From: Onchidella celtica
Lineage: Eukaryota; Mollusca; Gastropoda; Systellommatophora; Onchidiidae
DNA length: 64,000 nt
NCBI GenBank assembly: GCA_963931925.1
Contig: OZ007569.1
Coordinates: 6,234,507-6,298,506, forward strand
Reading direction: 5' to 3'
This document shows, in pieces, positions 1 to 11,400 of this stretch (the first letter of the stretch is position 1; every line of letters starts with the position of its first letter). The notes below the pieces were generated by a model that saw only the letters and a program-made list of their open reading frames with translations, had not been told where the DNA came from and searched no databases. A program made the translations under genes and the position numbers.

Positions 1-426
1 ACATTTCATAATTTCTATTATAGCCCATGTTAATTTCGCATTGATAATATGCTGTTGTGCAAAGTTTGAAGCCTGAGTGTGATGCGGTTCCTGAGCCTTA
101 GGTGACCAAAGTTTCGAGTTACCAAAATATCTTACTACACTCGGCTCTGTCTGAGCTGTAAAAATGACGAATCGGAAAACCTCGAACGGCCCATTTTGTT
201 TTCTATTTTTCTAAATTTTTAAGGTTGTTGCATCCTTAAAATGAATTGATACAAACCTTGCTCAGTCTTTGAACTGCTTTCAGTTATTTTTTCATGGCTC
301 TACATTCAGTAGTTTTTTCAGCTATAGAGTACAACTGTCCAATTTTACCTAATTATCTAGATTTGACCCCTGTTCATACACATGTATGTCATACAATACT
401 ATGCCGCATAAGTCTTGCAACCAACT

Positions 427-746
427 TTAAATGGCTGTAACTTTTGAACGAATCAGGTCAACAAATATGGTTTTTTAAAATAAAATAAACAGATCGTTCT
501 CATGAAATCAAAAATCTTTCATTTTTCTAATGACTTGATGTCCTGCTTGGACAACGGAACAACAAGGTTCAGCACTATATGAGGTTTCAGCCTGTTGGGT
601 CAAGTGTTTTGACCCATTCTATCTTGCCTGAAATGCTCGTTTAGATCTAGTTCATTTATAGGGATCAATAGAGCCTGAATTAACAATGACAAGGCTTACT
701 ATTTCATTCAGTTATCTCGAGCGGTTCAAAAGTTACAGCCATTTAA
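427..746. mobile_element. Small TTAA-flanked inverted-repeat element
   Basis: The left end reads TTAA then ATGGCTGTAACTTTTGAAC. The right end reads GTTCAAAAGTTACAGCCAT then TTAA, so 19 bp are perfectly inverted and both ends sit on TTAA. TTAA target sites are the hallmark of piggyBac-type transposons. There is no coding capacity inside, so it would be a non-autonomous (MITE-like) copy. The superfamily is inferred from the TTAA and inverted ends only. Confidence 0.5.
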
Positions 747-1394
747 CTCACTGATGCCCGTCATCGCACGGGTGCGATTTTCTCACTGCGACGGCAGCTG
801 CCCGACATCACATATGTGCGATTTTACTCTTAACAATGAATAGCTCATAAGGGTAATGTAATAGTGCGATGACTGTGGCACGGGTGAATTCTAGAGTCAT
901 TCCCCTTTCACTGAGTACCCGAATGAGCTCTCTAGCGTGAAAACTAACTAAGTTATGATCGTTTTTGTACTGCTACCCCCCCCTTGCTCAAAATCCTACG
1001 GTTGTTCCGACTTCGAGTACAAAAGTACAAAAAATGTGTAGATCTAGCTCTACACGGCCTTCTAATGATGTAGTAGCCTCTCAGGGTAGTAAACCAGACT
1101 GTAACAGCTTCATGTAGACCCAAACACCAGCCTGGACCCTCTACAGCCAATTATTTTAGTTCTTCTGACTCGGAAGATGATTCACACATTCACAACTCAA
1201 AACTATGAAAGATAACTCAATTCTGTTTGTTACATTATAAATCTTATTATAATATTTATATACATGTAAAATTGCAACACTGTAGCTTAAATATTTTTTT
1301 TAAAATATTTTTTTTTAAATGTTGGTTTAATACCCTTGAAACGCTGGGTACCAGGGAATAGCTAGGGTAAAAATTCCGGCCATTAGTGAGTTAA
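743..1394 (+). mobile_element. TTAA-flanked piggyBac-like element with decayed acidic ORF
   Basis: The ends are TTAACTCACTGATG on the left and, inverted, TTAACTCACTAATGG on the right. Near 1150-1205 the plus strand encodes a short serine/aspartate/glutamate-rich stretch (SSSDSEDDS), resembling the acidic N-terminal region typical of piggyBac transposases. An upstream in-frame segment is interrupted by a stop near 1113. No catalytic domain remains. It shares its left TTAA with the right end of the 427-746 element. Confidence 0.5.
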
Positions 1395-1458
1395 GAGTTT
1401 GTTGCAAAGACTGAAGCGGCCTAGTACAGTATTAATGAATATTATTAATTTATGTTAC

Positions 1459-1928
1459 AACTAGCTGAGGTCCCCGGCCCTGCCCGGGATAAATCGGTTT
1501 GAATATTGTTTCAGTTCTGGGTGGTTATTATGGATCTGCTTCATCTGGCCTGTTCCTATTTGTTTATTTTATTTTTGTTTGTTTGTTTTTAAATGAGTCT
1601 TACTGCTCTGCCTTTGTGAGTTGACACCCTGCACATCCCGTACAACAGCATGATTTGCACACGGGTTAGTGTGTTTGATAGGGAACACATTGCAGGAAGT
1701 GATAACGAAACCTTAAAATGGCGAACCATGACTCGAAATAGATTTAAATGATGGCAAAACAATAAATTTCCAATAAAAAAAACTACACCGATTTGAGATT
1801 TCTATTAAAAACTGCACCCTTACATCCATTCTGATGCACCATATAAAATTTGAAGTCTGAGTGTTGAGTGGTTCAGAAGCCTCTGGCAACGAAAAATCTC
1901 AAGTCCACAAATACATATAGTATAGATA
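1459..1928 (+). repeat. Dispersed repeat family R1, copy A
   Basis: About 470 bp starting AACTAGCTGAGGTCCCCGGC and ending in TATAGTATAGATA. It is nearly identical to 4243-4716 and is matched at both ends by a diverged copy at 53818-54299. All three copies have the same orientation. No ORF or obvious terminal inverted repeat is seen, so the class is unknown. Confidence 0.8.
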
Positions 1929-2120
1929 CCAACAAAGCAAAGAACTTGACATTGCAAAAGTAAAAGGGCATTGGCTACAAATAACAAAAATCCTGAAGGT
2001 TGGGAAGAATCAACAGGTGACTACACCACTGCAACAAAGGGACTGAAGAAAAATAAGGTATTAAACTATTATGCTGACAACAATTAACAAGATACCTGTT
2101 GTAATCAGCTCCATACTTAC

Positions 2121-5100
2121 TGTAAACAGTGTAAGGAAGAGAGACCATTATCTGTAATGCCAGGACAATTGCTGAGGTCCAGAACCTCTAAAGAGTGCTT
2201 GAGGCGTTGCAAACGGCTGAGACACCAGTCATCAATGTGTGGGCAGTTATGTAATTTCAGAAATCGTAGCTGAGAGAGACGACCTATTGTAGAATAAAAA
2301 TACACGTACGAGAGAAATGGATTTGTCTCTCTAGGGTGGAAAGTTTATGTGGCTGGTTTTATAGACAAGTGGGCTTTCCCACATGTTTCAAAGTTTTTCA
2401 TTTCACTGCACGTCAAAAGTAGATGTCCTTCCTTCGTGAGAAGTTTCATTTCCAATCCATATTTGGATGCAAGGGTATAGCCATCAGAAAATACATGTAT
2501 ATGAGAGCTAGGCATTTGCCAGGGGACAAAAATCTTTAACCTCAATTTTCTCAAAACTGCTTTTTTGGGGATAGCCCACTTGCTTTTTAAAAAGAAAGGT
2601 ACCACACATGGATGGGTCAAAGACAGTTTTTGCATTGTCACTAAGATGGGCCAGTATCATATATGTGCACTCACATTATATTTTATGTACTAAATTGAAA
2701 GTAGTAATGTAGCAATGAAACTACTCCTAAAAACATAAACTACCAGATTTACACTGTACAAAAAGTTGTTCATTATGGTTGTTATAGCAAAACAGCTAGC
2801 CTTTGGGATATTAACTTTTGGTCCCAGGTGATGCTTTTTGTCTTTTTGCATCTGTAGATGGGCCACTTATATCTTCACTTTACCCACCTATTGTATCAAA
2901 TGCCATGTATGTCAGTGGCATATTGCTAGCATCAATGGCTTCCACGCACAGATCCTCCACATACGTTCTGGGAATAGGATATTGACCTTTGGCATCTCTG
3001 GCATACCAGTGATCCCTGTTGACAAATTTGATGGCACCTCCACGGGCAAGAACAAAGTGGGCAGCACCTAACTCATAGCCCACAGCCTTGGTTCGATTTT
3101 CAACATACCTGACAAATGAATAGCAGAGTCTGCTTAATAACATAAGTTAGGGTTTCACCCAAAACTGATGACCCGATTCTTAAGACAACATAAACTGATT
3201 AAATTTAACCCAAGTTCCTTCTTCAGTGTATCAACATCTAATAACACATACAAATGAACCCCACATGACATTCATTTGTGGACAACACCCTTCTAGGAGG
3301 TAGCTGTCTATATCAATGTTAGTAAATTAATTTGTGTCACACCATGAAAAAATAAGAGAAAAAAAAAATGAAGAAGACCAGCTCTGCAAAAAAAATTTCA
3401 AAATTTGGCACATGCTGACAGTAAAATGTGACTAATCAGTGCTTTAAAGTGCTGTGCTCTCGATGCTGCTGTTTTCACAAGGTCCAGGAAGTCTCATTCT
3501 ACGTCAGAGATGAAAGTGGTCTTTCAATAAAAAAGTAAGAAAATACTGAATGGAAATGACCTGTAAGCATACTTGTTGTGTAATACCACTGCAGTGAACC
3601 AGATCAACATACACTAGAACAGAGATACTTGAAATGCTTGGTGTGGAGTGATACTTCATAAAGGCCAAAAAATCTGAAAATCAGCAAACTTACATCCCAG
3701 CTATGTATTTAAATCTTTAAAAAAAAACAAAAAAACCACAGAGGTGATTATTACAATGACCCATGACTTCAAGAAATATTTGTGTGGCAAATATGATTGT
3801 TGGTTTAAGAAATATTAATAATGACATTCTCACAAAACAAATAAACCTTTGTCAACTTAATTACATGTCCTCTTGCACTAAATGTGTGAGTGGCATTTCA
3901 TAATGATAACACAATGAATTTTGAACACTATTGCCCGGTACACTGGTCAAATTCTACAGCGATATATACACTATTGACCTGTACAGCAGTCAGAAGGGTG
4001 ACACCGCATATTTGTGCTCCTATGTCATCAAAAGTTGCGTTTGGCCGCCATTTTTTATTCCCAGTTGTAAACAAAGAGAAACTAGAAGCCCGCGCGTAGT
4101 TTGGAGAGGTTTTGTGTGAAATTTTCGCAATGAATGCACAGAATGCAAAGTTTTCTGGTGTATCAAAAGGGGCTCAGCGTGCTGGACCAACTGGCATACC
4201 AAGGCCCAATACTGGAGATAAAAGATAAGAAAAACATTCTATAACTAGCTGAGGTCCCCGGCCCTGCCCGGGATAAATCGGTTTGAATATTGGTTTCAGT
4301 TCTGGGTGATTATTATGGACCTGCTTCATCTGGCCTGTTCCTATTTGTTTATTTTATTTTTGTTTGTTTGTTTTTAAATAAGTCTTACTGCTCTGCCTTT
4401 ATGAGTTGAAACCCTGCGCGTCCCGTACAACAGCATGATTTGCGCACGGGTTAGTGTGTTTGATAGTGAACACATCGCAGGAAGTGATAACGAAACCTTA
4501 AAATGGCGAGCCATGACTCGAAATAGATCTAAATGATGGCGAAACAATAAATTTCCAATAAAAAAAAACTACACCGATTTGAGACTTCTATTAAAAACTG
4601 TGCAACCTCACATCCATTCTGATGCACCATATAAAATTTGAAGTCTGAGTGTTGAGTGGTTCAGAAGCCTTTTGCAACGAAAAATCTCAAGTCCACAAAT
4701 ATATATAGTATAGATAATACTCACATTTGCTCCCTATCCATCAATGTTCTGTTTGTTGTGTGTTTCCATCATTATATTACTATCTATGAAAATGGCAATT
4801 TTGGGCTGGGGAACCAGGGACAGGGGTTCATAAGGACAGGGGGACCAGTGTTCAAAGGGTTAAGATTATACCAAACTTCACTGTATCTATCATTATACAG
4901 AACAGACAAGGAAATAAAACAAAATACAATGACAGAATGTGTTAAAAAATATCACCTCTGATCATCTTTTAGCTGCTCAAAATTTTTGTACTGACTCAGA
5001 GCACGTATTTCATCATCATCATTGATGTTGAAACACCACTGAAGCCACGAGTAGACTTCTTTGGAGATGCCATGTTTCCTTGTGTAGAACTTGCCGTCAA

Positions 5101-8100
5101 AGGGACCTTTCAAGTCAGGGTTGGCATGAGCTTGGAAATATTCCCTTTCTGTGTTCCTCACTGGGTCTGGCAAATGTTCCCCTCGGAACCTCTCAGGCAA
5201 TGGCTCATGTCCCCAGAACAGCTTTGGTTCTACATGTGGCTCAGAGACTGCTTTTTCTTGGTCAGGACCCCATGGTTTGGGATCAGACTCAGATGAGTTT
5301 TTATTTCCTTCATTTTTATCCCCCTTTTTGGAAAAGATTGCTAAGCCTCTTGCCCATGACCTGTCGTGACGCAGAAGCTGTGATTTCTGAAAACAGAAGA
5401 AAAAATGTTAAAAATTTACATGAAATGTTACAGGAAAATCCCATTTCTGAGCAGGACAATAATACTAGGTCAATTTTAAAAACTTATTACATGCATTATA
5501 CGGTAGACCTAGTATAATGGCATTGGATTGAATGGGACCTCGGCTACAACAGCATAAAATCTCCATTTCCTACGTTCTTTTCATAAGTTAAAAAAAAAAA
5601 AAAAAAACTTGCTTACAATGGTGGCAAATAAAGGACACCTCTGATACATTTTTTGTTCCAACATTCGCCAAATACATCGAGCAAAATAATGCCCACAGAG
5701 AAATCTATTGGGAGATCGGCGGAGAGGGGAAAATGGAAGGGTGTGGGGGATGGGGGAATCATAATGATATGGCCAGTGCCAGTTCTTTGTGAGTGTATAT
5801 ATATGCAAAATTAAATGGTGTAACTGAGAGGGGGGGGGGTGTAGGGCAGGTGGTGGGATGGCCATGCACCTCAAAAGTGGGTGATGAAGCAGGACTATTC
5901 ATGTGTGGTCAGTCCTTAGTGTGAACGTATACCCAATCAGATAAACAAGGCTAAAAGGTTGGCATGTGTGTAACTTGAAGGAGTGGTCAATCTGCACACA
6001 TCTAATGTTTAGATCTAAACTTGACAAGTGGTCAAATCAGGTTAGTTTTACAGCAACATGCCCTAACTCAGTTCACCAAACTGGAAGGGACTGTGGGAAA
6101 TGTGATTTTTAGAAAAAACCAACAACTGAAGATGATCTCCTCATGTTTCAAGCCTGTCAGAAAATGAACTGACAACATGTGTCCCGCCCCCGATGCCCAA
6201 AGACGAGAAGGGGGGTTGCACCCAAATTCCCAAAGTCAAATACAGTGGAGTCCATGTAAAGCGAACTTTGATAAACCGAATTTCTTTTTTTTAAAAAGTA
6301 CTTTCAAAGGCTGTTTTTTTTTCTTCTTTATCTATTACTCTTTCTTCTATCAATCGAATTCGAACTGACCCAATTCCGATAATTCCAAGTCATCAAGTTC
6401 AAGCTCGCTCACCCCAAAGCAACTTCGAATTTCCTGCCCACTGAAAACCTTAGTGCCCACAAAAGCCCGGTTCAAACACTTTTAGCACAAGTGATCCAGA
6501 GGAAGGAATGGTTAGGGTAACGTAATGCAATGAGCAGGGCTGCAACAGGGTGTGAAACGAGAGGAGGGAGTATACCAGTAGGCATTATTAACTGCGCAAT
6601 GGTCATTCCATGCCTCTCATGGCAAAGGTAAGCCAACAGGTGGCATAACGAAGGGGGCTACAGTCTTGCATTTGAAAATCACGCATGAGGGAATGTCTTT
6701 ATCAATTGGTGGCGTCACCACAACATATGCCCAGGAGTCAGGACTAAGTACATGTATCCTGCTTCCCCCATGCGATGAAGTCAAAGACAAGCAAGAGAGT
6801 TTGCTGGCCAGAACTACTACACATAAGCCATTCAATGCTGCTTTCCTGTTTTTCCACCAGGGTATGGTCACTTCTTTTGGTCGGGGGGGGGGGGGGGGAG
6901 CAAGAAAGGATGTAAAATTACTTGGGGCAGACAGTGTAATAATGGTTATTTCTCTGTTCAGATGTAAATCGAACTCTGGTAAATCAAAGTCCAATCCATT
7001 ACCACTATATAATACCAGATGACTTCAAATTATGCAGACTCCACAGTTTAGATCTGACCTCCCACATACTCATGTCTGCCCTATTCATAAAAAAAAGCTA
7101 TAATAAACAAAAAACTATTAAAAAAACACACAAAAAAAAACCAACTTCTGCTCACACCAAAACCTAGTAAGTACGTAGTAATACGTCCACATTGTTGACG
7201 AGTTCAGTAATCAAGGAAAGTAACTGCAACAAGCATTATATTTACATGAGTGCTTTCCATGCGACCTTGCCAATAACAGGACCTCACTTTTGAATGGGAG
7301 TTTTGCAGTGGTCCATGCTGTATTTGAGTTCCACTGTAACATTTTTATTTTGAAATTTCTAATCTCTATTCTTGGTAGACTAGATCTATAGTAGAACTGA
7401 AATTTGGATGACATCATTTTTAAATGTAAATACGTCAATTTTTTTGCATCTGGTTTGTTCTAGATATAGATCTAGATCTAGATTACAGCATAGTTTTACT
7501 GTTTGGATGTCCCCTATGAAACTGGATGTTTTTGGTTGATTTGATGGTTGATGGAACTTCCCTGCCATCTCTAGTACTGGCGTGTGTGTTGTGTGTGTGC
7601 ATCCGATTGTGCATGTGTGTTATTGTGTTTGTATGCATGTATAGCCTAATACTAATACGTGAGTTTTTATTATGTTTAAAGTTCTCCTTGTAAAGCATCC
7701 TTTACAGCCGCCAGGAAAACCGCACTATGCAAATCTACTTTATTATTATTAATATTATTTTTCATTTAAAAAGATCTCATACAGGTGCCTGTGTTTTTGT
7801 TTTTTTCTTAAGGGGGGGTGGGGCGTGTCTGCAAGAAGGTAGCTATAAAATGATAACATGTATGGAATATAATGGTTATTTCTCTGCTCAGAGGTAAATA
7901 GAACTCCAATCCCCCCCTCCCCCCCCGACGACTTCGATTTATGCAGACTCCACTGTATTCGCAGATTTCTGGGAATAAGCACTTCGTAAGCCATTAAATT
8001 TTACTTTGGATCCAAGGATAGGCCTACGGTTACCGGTGAGTGATAGGTCAAGGGTTAGGGACGGGGTGGTTTTGACTGCCGAGTCGGGCCGATCGGAACT

Positions 8101-8416
8101 CTTTCCCAAACATTAAATCTGTGTAATATACACATGCAAACTCCATTGTAAAAAATAAAATCAACATGCATAATTATGAACTTTAAAAAATAATACCAAA
8201 CGTCCAAGGTGTTTACATGTGGCTGCCATCTTTTTGCAAGTTGGTGTTATTTTGTTGTATTTCACAAAAGAGTGACTGAGGTGTGGAGCATACAAACCTT
8301 ACCCTCAGCAGTAAAGTGGAACCAGTGACTTTGTTATAAACATCAAAGGCGTATTGAGCAGGCTGCGGAGCAAAGAAGGAACTGTGCAAGCAAACTTTAT
8401 GTAGGGATTGACACAT
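2121..8416 (-). CDS. DMAC2: DMAC2 (ATP5SL) homologue, mitochondrial LRR-like complex I assembly factor, 3' end off window
   Basis: Coding exons on the minus strand: 8303-8416, 4956-5386, 2888-3108 and 2121-2283, with phases 0, 2, 1 and 2 and GT-AG borders. The 163-nt exon carries HIDDWCLSRL and CPGITDNGL, closely matching vertebrate DMAC2 and its LRR/AMN1-like repeats. The preceding exon carries HFVLARGGAIKF, the counterpart of the family's FILKQGGAVKF segment. DMAC2 is a mitochondrial protein needed to build the distal membrane arm of complex I. Exon 1 (38 residues, start at 8416, in-frame TAA directly upstream) is assigned from ORF, strong donor and matching phase, and would supply the targeting sequence. 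Exon 2 is longer than in human, with a polar Lys/Asn/Ser/Glu stretch. The final exon was not found in 1-2120 and presumably lies beyond the left edge. About 310 residues are visible. Introns contain R1 copy B, pogo-like repeats and the exon-like segment at 3897-4240. Confidence 0.87.
3897..4240 (+). other. Orphan promoter/first-exon-like segment inside a DMAC2 intron
   Basis: The plus strand shows GGCCGCCATTTT at about 4042 (YY1-site-like, common just downstream of animal start sites), a leader, then an ATG at 4131. This ATG opens a 33-codon reading frame beginning MNAQNAKFSGVSKGAQ and rich in Gly/Pro/Arg further on, ending in TAA at about 4230. It looks like the 5' end of a gene copied here, or a small independent gene. 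I do not recognise the peptide and see no donor site or downstream exons. R1 copy B begins immediately after it. Confidence 0.3.
4243..4716 (+). repeat. Dispersed repeat family R1, copy B
   Basis: Near-identical to 1459-1928 over its whole length, with the same start (AACTAGCTGAGGTCC) and end (TATAGTATAGATA). The high similarity suggests recent spread. It lies in intron 2 of DMAC2. Confidence 0.8.
6242..7045. mobile_element. Pogo/Tigger-like non-autonomous element (tentative)
   Basis: The left end begins TACAGTGGAGTCCATGTAAA. The right end is the inverse of CTGTGGAGTCTGCAT. The internal text (repeated TTCGAA, AATTCCGATAATTCC, AAGTC words) resembles the A+T-rich arms of pogo/Tigger MITEs, whose ends read CAGTGGA and target TA. 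There is no transposase ORF. A run of about a dozen G lies at about 6886-6899. The element lies in intron 1 of DMAC2. Confidence 0.4.
7871..7957 (-). repeat. Fragment of the same pogo-like repeat
   Basis: The segment from AATGGTTATTTCTCTG through ATGCAGACTCCACTGTA repeats the right-hand part of the 6242-7045 element (6942-7045), with a C-rich run in the middle. It is a second, truncated copy in the same intron. Confidence 0.5.
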
Positions 8417-8430
8417 TTAGGAAACAGACA
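8417..8430. promoter_or_regulatory. 14-bp spacer between divergent start codons of DMAC2 and DMAC2L
   Basis: The minus-strand ATG of DMAC2 ends at 8416 and the plus-strand ATG of DMAC2L begins at 8431. If both first exons are right, each gene's leader overlaps the other's first coding exon. The shared bidirectional promoter must then lie within or just beyond these exons (roughly 8200-8650). A GC-rich CCGACGCCGG patch lies near 8522. No TATA box is evident. The promoter is inferred from layout only. Confidence 0.5.
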
Positions 8431-11400
8431 ATGATGATCCAAGGCAGAAGCTGTCTGATATTTCGTATCCTGTATCAGATAAGGGCCAGACAACTAGCAG
8501 CTCAGGTATGTCTAAGCCTCAGCCGACGCCGGCTTTACAATACATAGGCCTACTAGTTTACTACATAGCAGCTCCTGAATCTGCGCATTTCCTTGCTGCC
8601 CGTGAAAGGCCGAAGTGACATATTTAATTAACAGTGTGAACAGTTTTAAGAATGAAACAGCTTGTTAGAAACAGTTTATTCCTGAAAATAAATCACAACT
8701 TCTGCACCACTAATGTATGAAATACCCCCCCCCCCCCCAAGGGTCTTCATAAAGTACTTACTCGGGCCCTACTCCCAATTTTTGGGATTTCTTCAATTTT
8801 ACCCACACCCCAGTGTGAGTGTATGCTTTTCCCAGGCTTGGCTTCAACCTCCCATCACCTCCCCAGCATGGCCATTAGAGTCCATGTCCATGATAGAGCC
8901 TTAATGTTCAATTTAAACTTAGTTGGCATCTTTAAATGGACTATTTGGCTGTTTCTTAGTAGGCTTAGTTGATTTTTATGTAGGTCTAATATGACAATTT
9001 ACACACTTCTTTTTCCACCTGTTTTAAACTCCATTAGGCATTACCATAGTTGAAGCATATTTATGTTCCCCAGACTCCCATGTATGCTTTTCATATGATG
9101 CTGGGGGCATCTCCCTTCCCCTTCAAGGTTATGTAGGCTACTTTACAAATGGAAAGCTGCAAAGCACAAAGCAAACATAAGACTATATTATATGAATGAT
9201 TCTGAAAATTTAAATGAAGTTTGTTTGTAAATAAGAGTGAAAAAAGTTTGACACCAGGACTTCTTATTTTCCAGAGCATTCGATGGTCTAGCTCATTGGG
9301 CATTATGATGCTAGCAGATAAAAGATCTCCAATTGCATGTCAGCCGCATGTTGTAAATCCACCAGGAATTATGAGATATGAACAGCAGAGATGGTTCTGG
9401 GGCATTGATGTGGCTTTTAATAAGTAAGTATGAACTTGGCTGAAAGAGATTCATAAATTACACCTTACATACATGCTGATGTAATTTTTCACAGTCAGCA
9501 TCTCCCTGGTAGTTTAATAGCACTCTTTTTATGAATTTTATGGAGTCTTATTGGTAAACCATCCTTGAAAATGGCAGTATTGGTACTGACAATATACATG
9601 CAGCTGAAAAAAGACATGGAGAATTTTATTGATGATGGAGAAACAAAAAGAATAAGTCAACAAGAAACATGTTTATACATACCAAAACTTTAACAAGCCC
9701 TCTTGTGAAACATTGCATTACGGAATAACTGCTGCTTGATTGCCTCAACCTATGAACTATTTATGGAACAGACATAGATGTTTTTCTGCAATAGAATTAG
9801 AAAGCCGATAATTTTTTAAATCCAAATTTTGGCAGTTTTAATATTATGCAGTTGCTGTTAGACTAGAAAACTATGCAAGTTATTTTCTAGAATTGTTCAT
9901 TGACTCTCTACATTCCCATTTCTCTCCTTCTCTCATTGATTTTTTGTTTACTGACAGTAGTTCATAGATCTGTTTTTATCATCTTGACTGAATTTTTCTG
10001 ACGACGATCATTGTGCAGAGTGGATGAAGAACGTGTGCGACTGGCGGGTCCCGACAGAGCAGCTGCAGAGTGGGTTCTGAGGAATGGAGGTGCTATCAAA
10101 TGGACCACCTCTTCCAACCAGCTCAAAGACTACAACTTACTGCCCAGCACCGATTTTGCACACTATAAATTAGAAGAGATTGATCTTACTGCTACTGATG
10201 TTATTGGTCTGGGTTTTCAGCATTTGAGTAAGTTGATAGTGCGGTTGTGACATTTATTAAATAATGTAGAGTATATGATTAAGCAAGTATATCGTTCTTC
10301 AATACATGGGGGAATCGCAAAAGGAAAAAAAATGGAAACTGCTTAATGTTGTTTGCTACCTCTGTTGAACTGCGCTGTCATCGGTGTCTGACTCAGGCGG
10401 AATGGTCATTAGTTTGAACACATGCAAATAACTCAGATAATTACATGGCCTTCCTCTTCATTTCAATTATAAATCTTGGATGTATCTTAACCCACACCCT
10501 GCGCGCAATGGCTTAAAGCCCGCTATCCGGTCAGTGACCTTACTCAAGGGGAATCTTATCTGGGTCGCACTGACCCTTGCCGATGTATGATGACCACACT
10601 ACCGCTGTCCAAGTGGTTCGGTTTGTATTTGATTGGTATGAAAACATTTGCTGCCATGCCTTATCACGCTTGATAATGAATTAACCAGCAAAACCTTTGT
10701 CTGTAAGTCTCTAACCAATGATCTGACTTGTGTTACCAAACTGACAGCTGTAGTTTTTGTGAGAATGAAGCTTGATAACCAGCCACGCTTTCCAAGCCCT
10801 AAACAAATGGTTTCTACCTGATTGACACATACTAATGAACCAATGTGGGCATTTGGGGCAAAGGTCATTTCAGAGCTTGTTTCTGATTGGTTCTTAGATA
10901 CAGACAACTCTAGATGATGGTTAGCTTGTGAGAAAATGAGATTATGTTGCAAATTTGTTGAGCAACAGTTCGCATATCGATGTTACATCTTTTGAAAGTG
11001 TGGGGAGAGCCTTTGAAAGCTTAGTCTTTGTGATGACAACCAGTGGTTCACTGATTAACATGTCCTTGTCACAATGCCTTTGATTTAGAAGACATGCAGT
11101 GAGCAATAAGACGGTAGTTATGTCTCAAAGAGGACAGTGACCCGACGCATGAAAATACGGCTTGCACGCTGCGCAGTCAGCTTGACCTTGCCATATTGGT
11201 ACGCTCGTGCAGAGTGAATGCATGGAAAGTCGAGGCCATATTTTGACACCCCTCACAGACTGAGGGCTTATTGACATTGTGTTAATGAATATTTAAAATT
11301 TGTTTACATTTTTTTGAAACACCTTACGCATATTTATGACAGATTACAAAAACTGCTTACAGGATGGAATAACTCCTTCACCATTATTTAAATGATGTGG

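Noticed and set aside
1..130. Possible fourth copy of repeat R1 (TTTGAAGCCTGAGTGTGATG)
   Set aside because: Only scattered words match the end of R1. The similarity is too weak to assign without alignment.
5080..5517. 145-codon plus-strand ORF
   Set aside because: It is antisense to DMAC2 exon 2, with no homology of its own.
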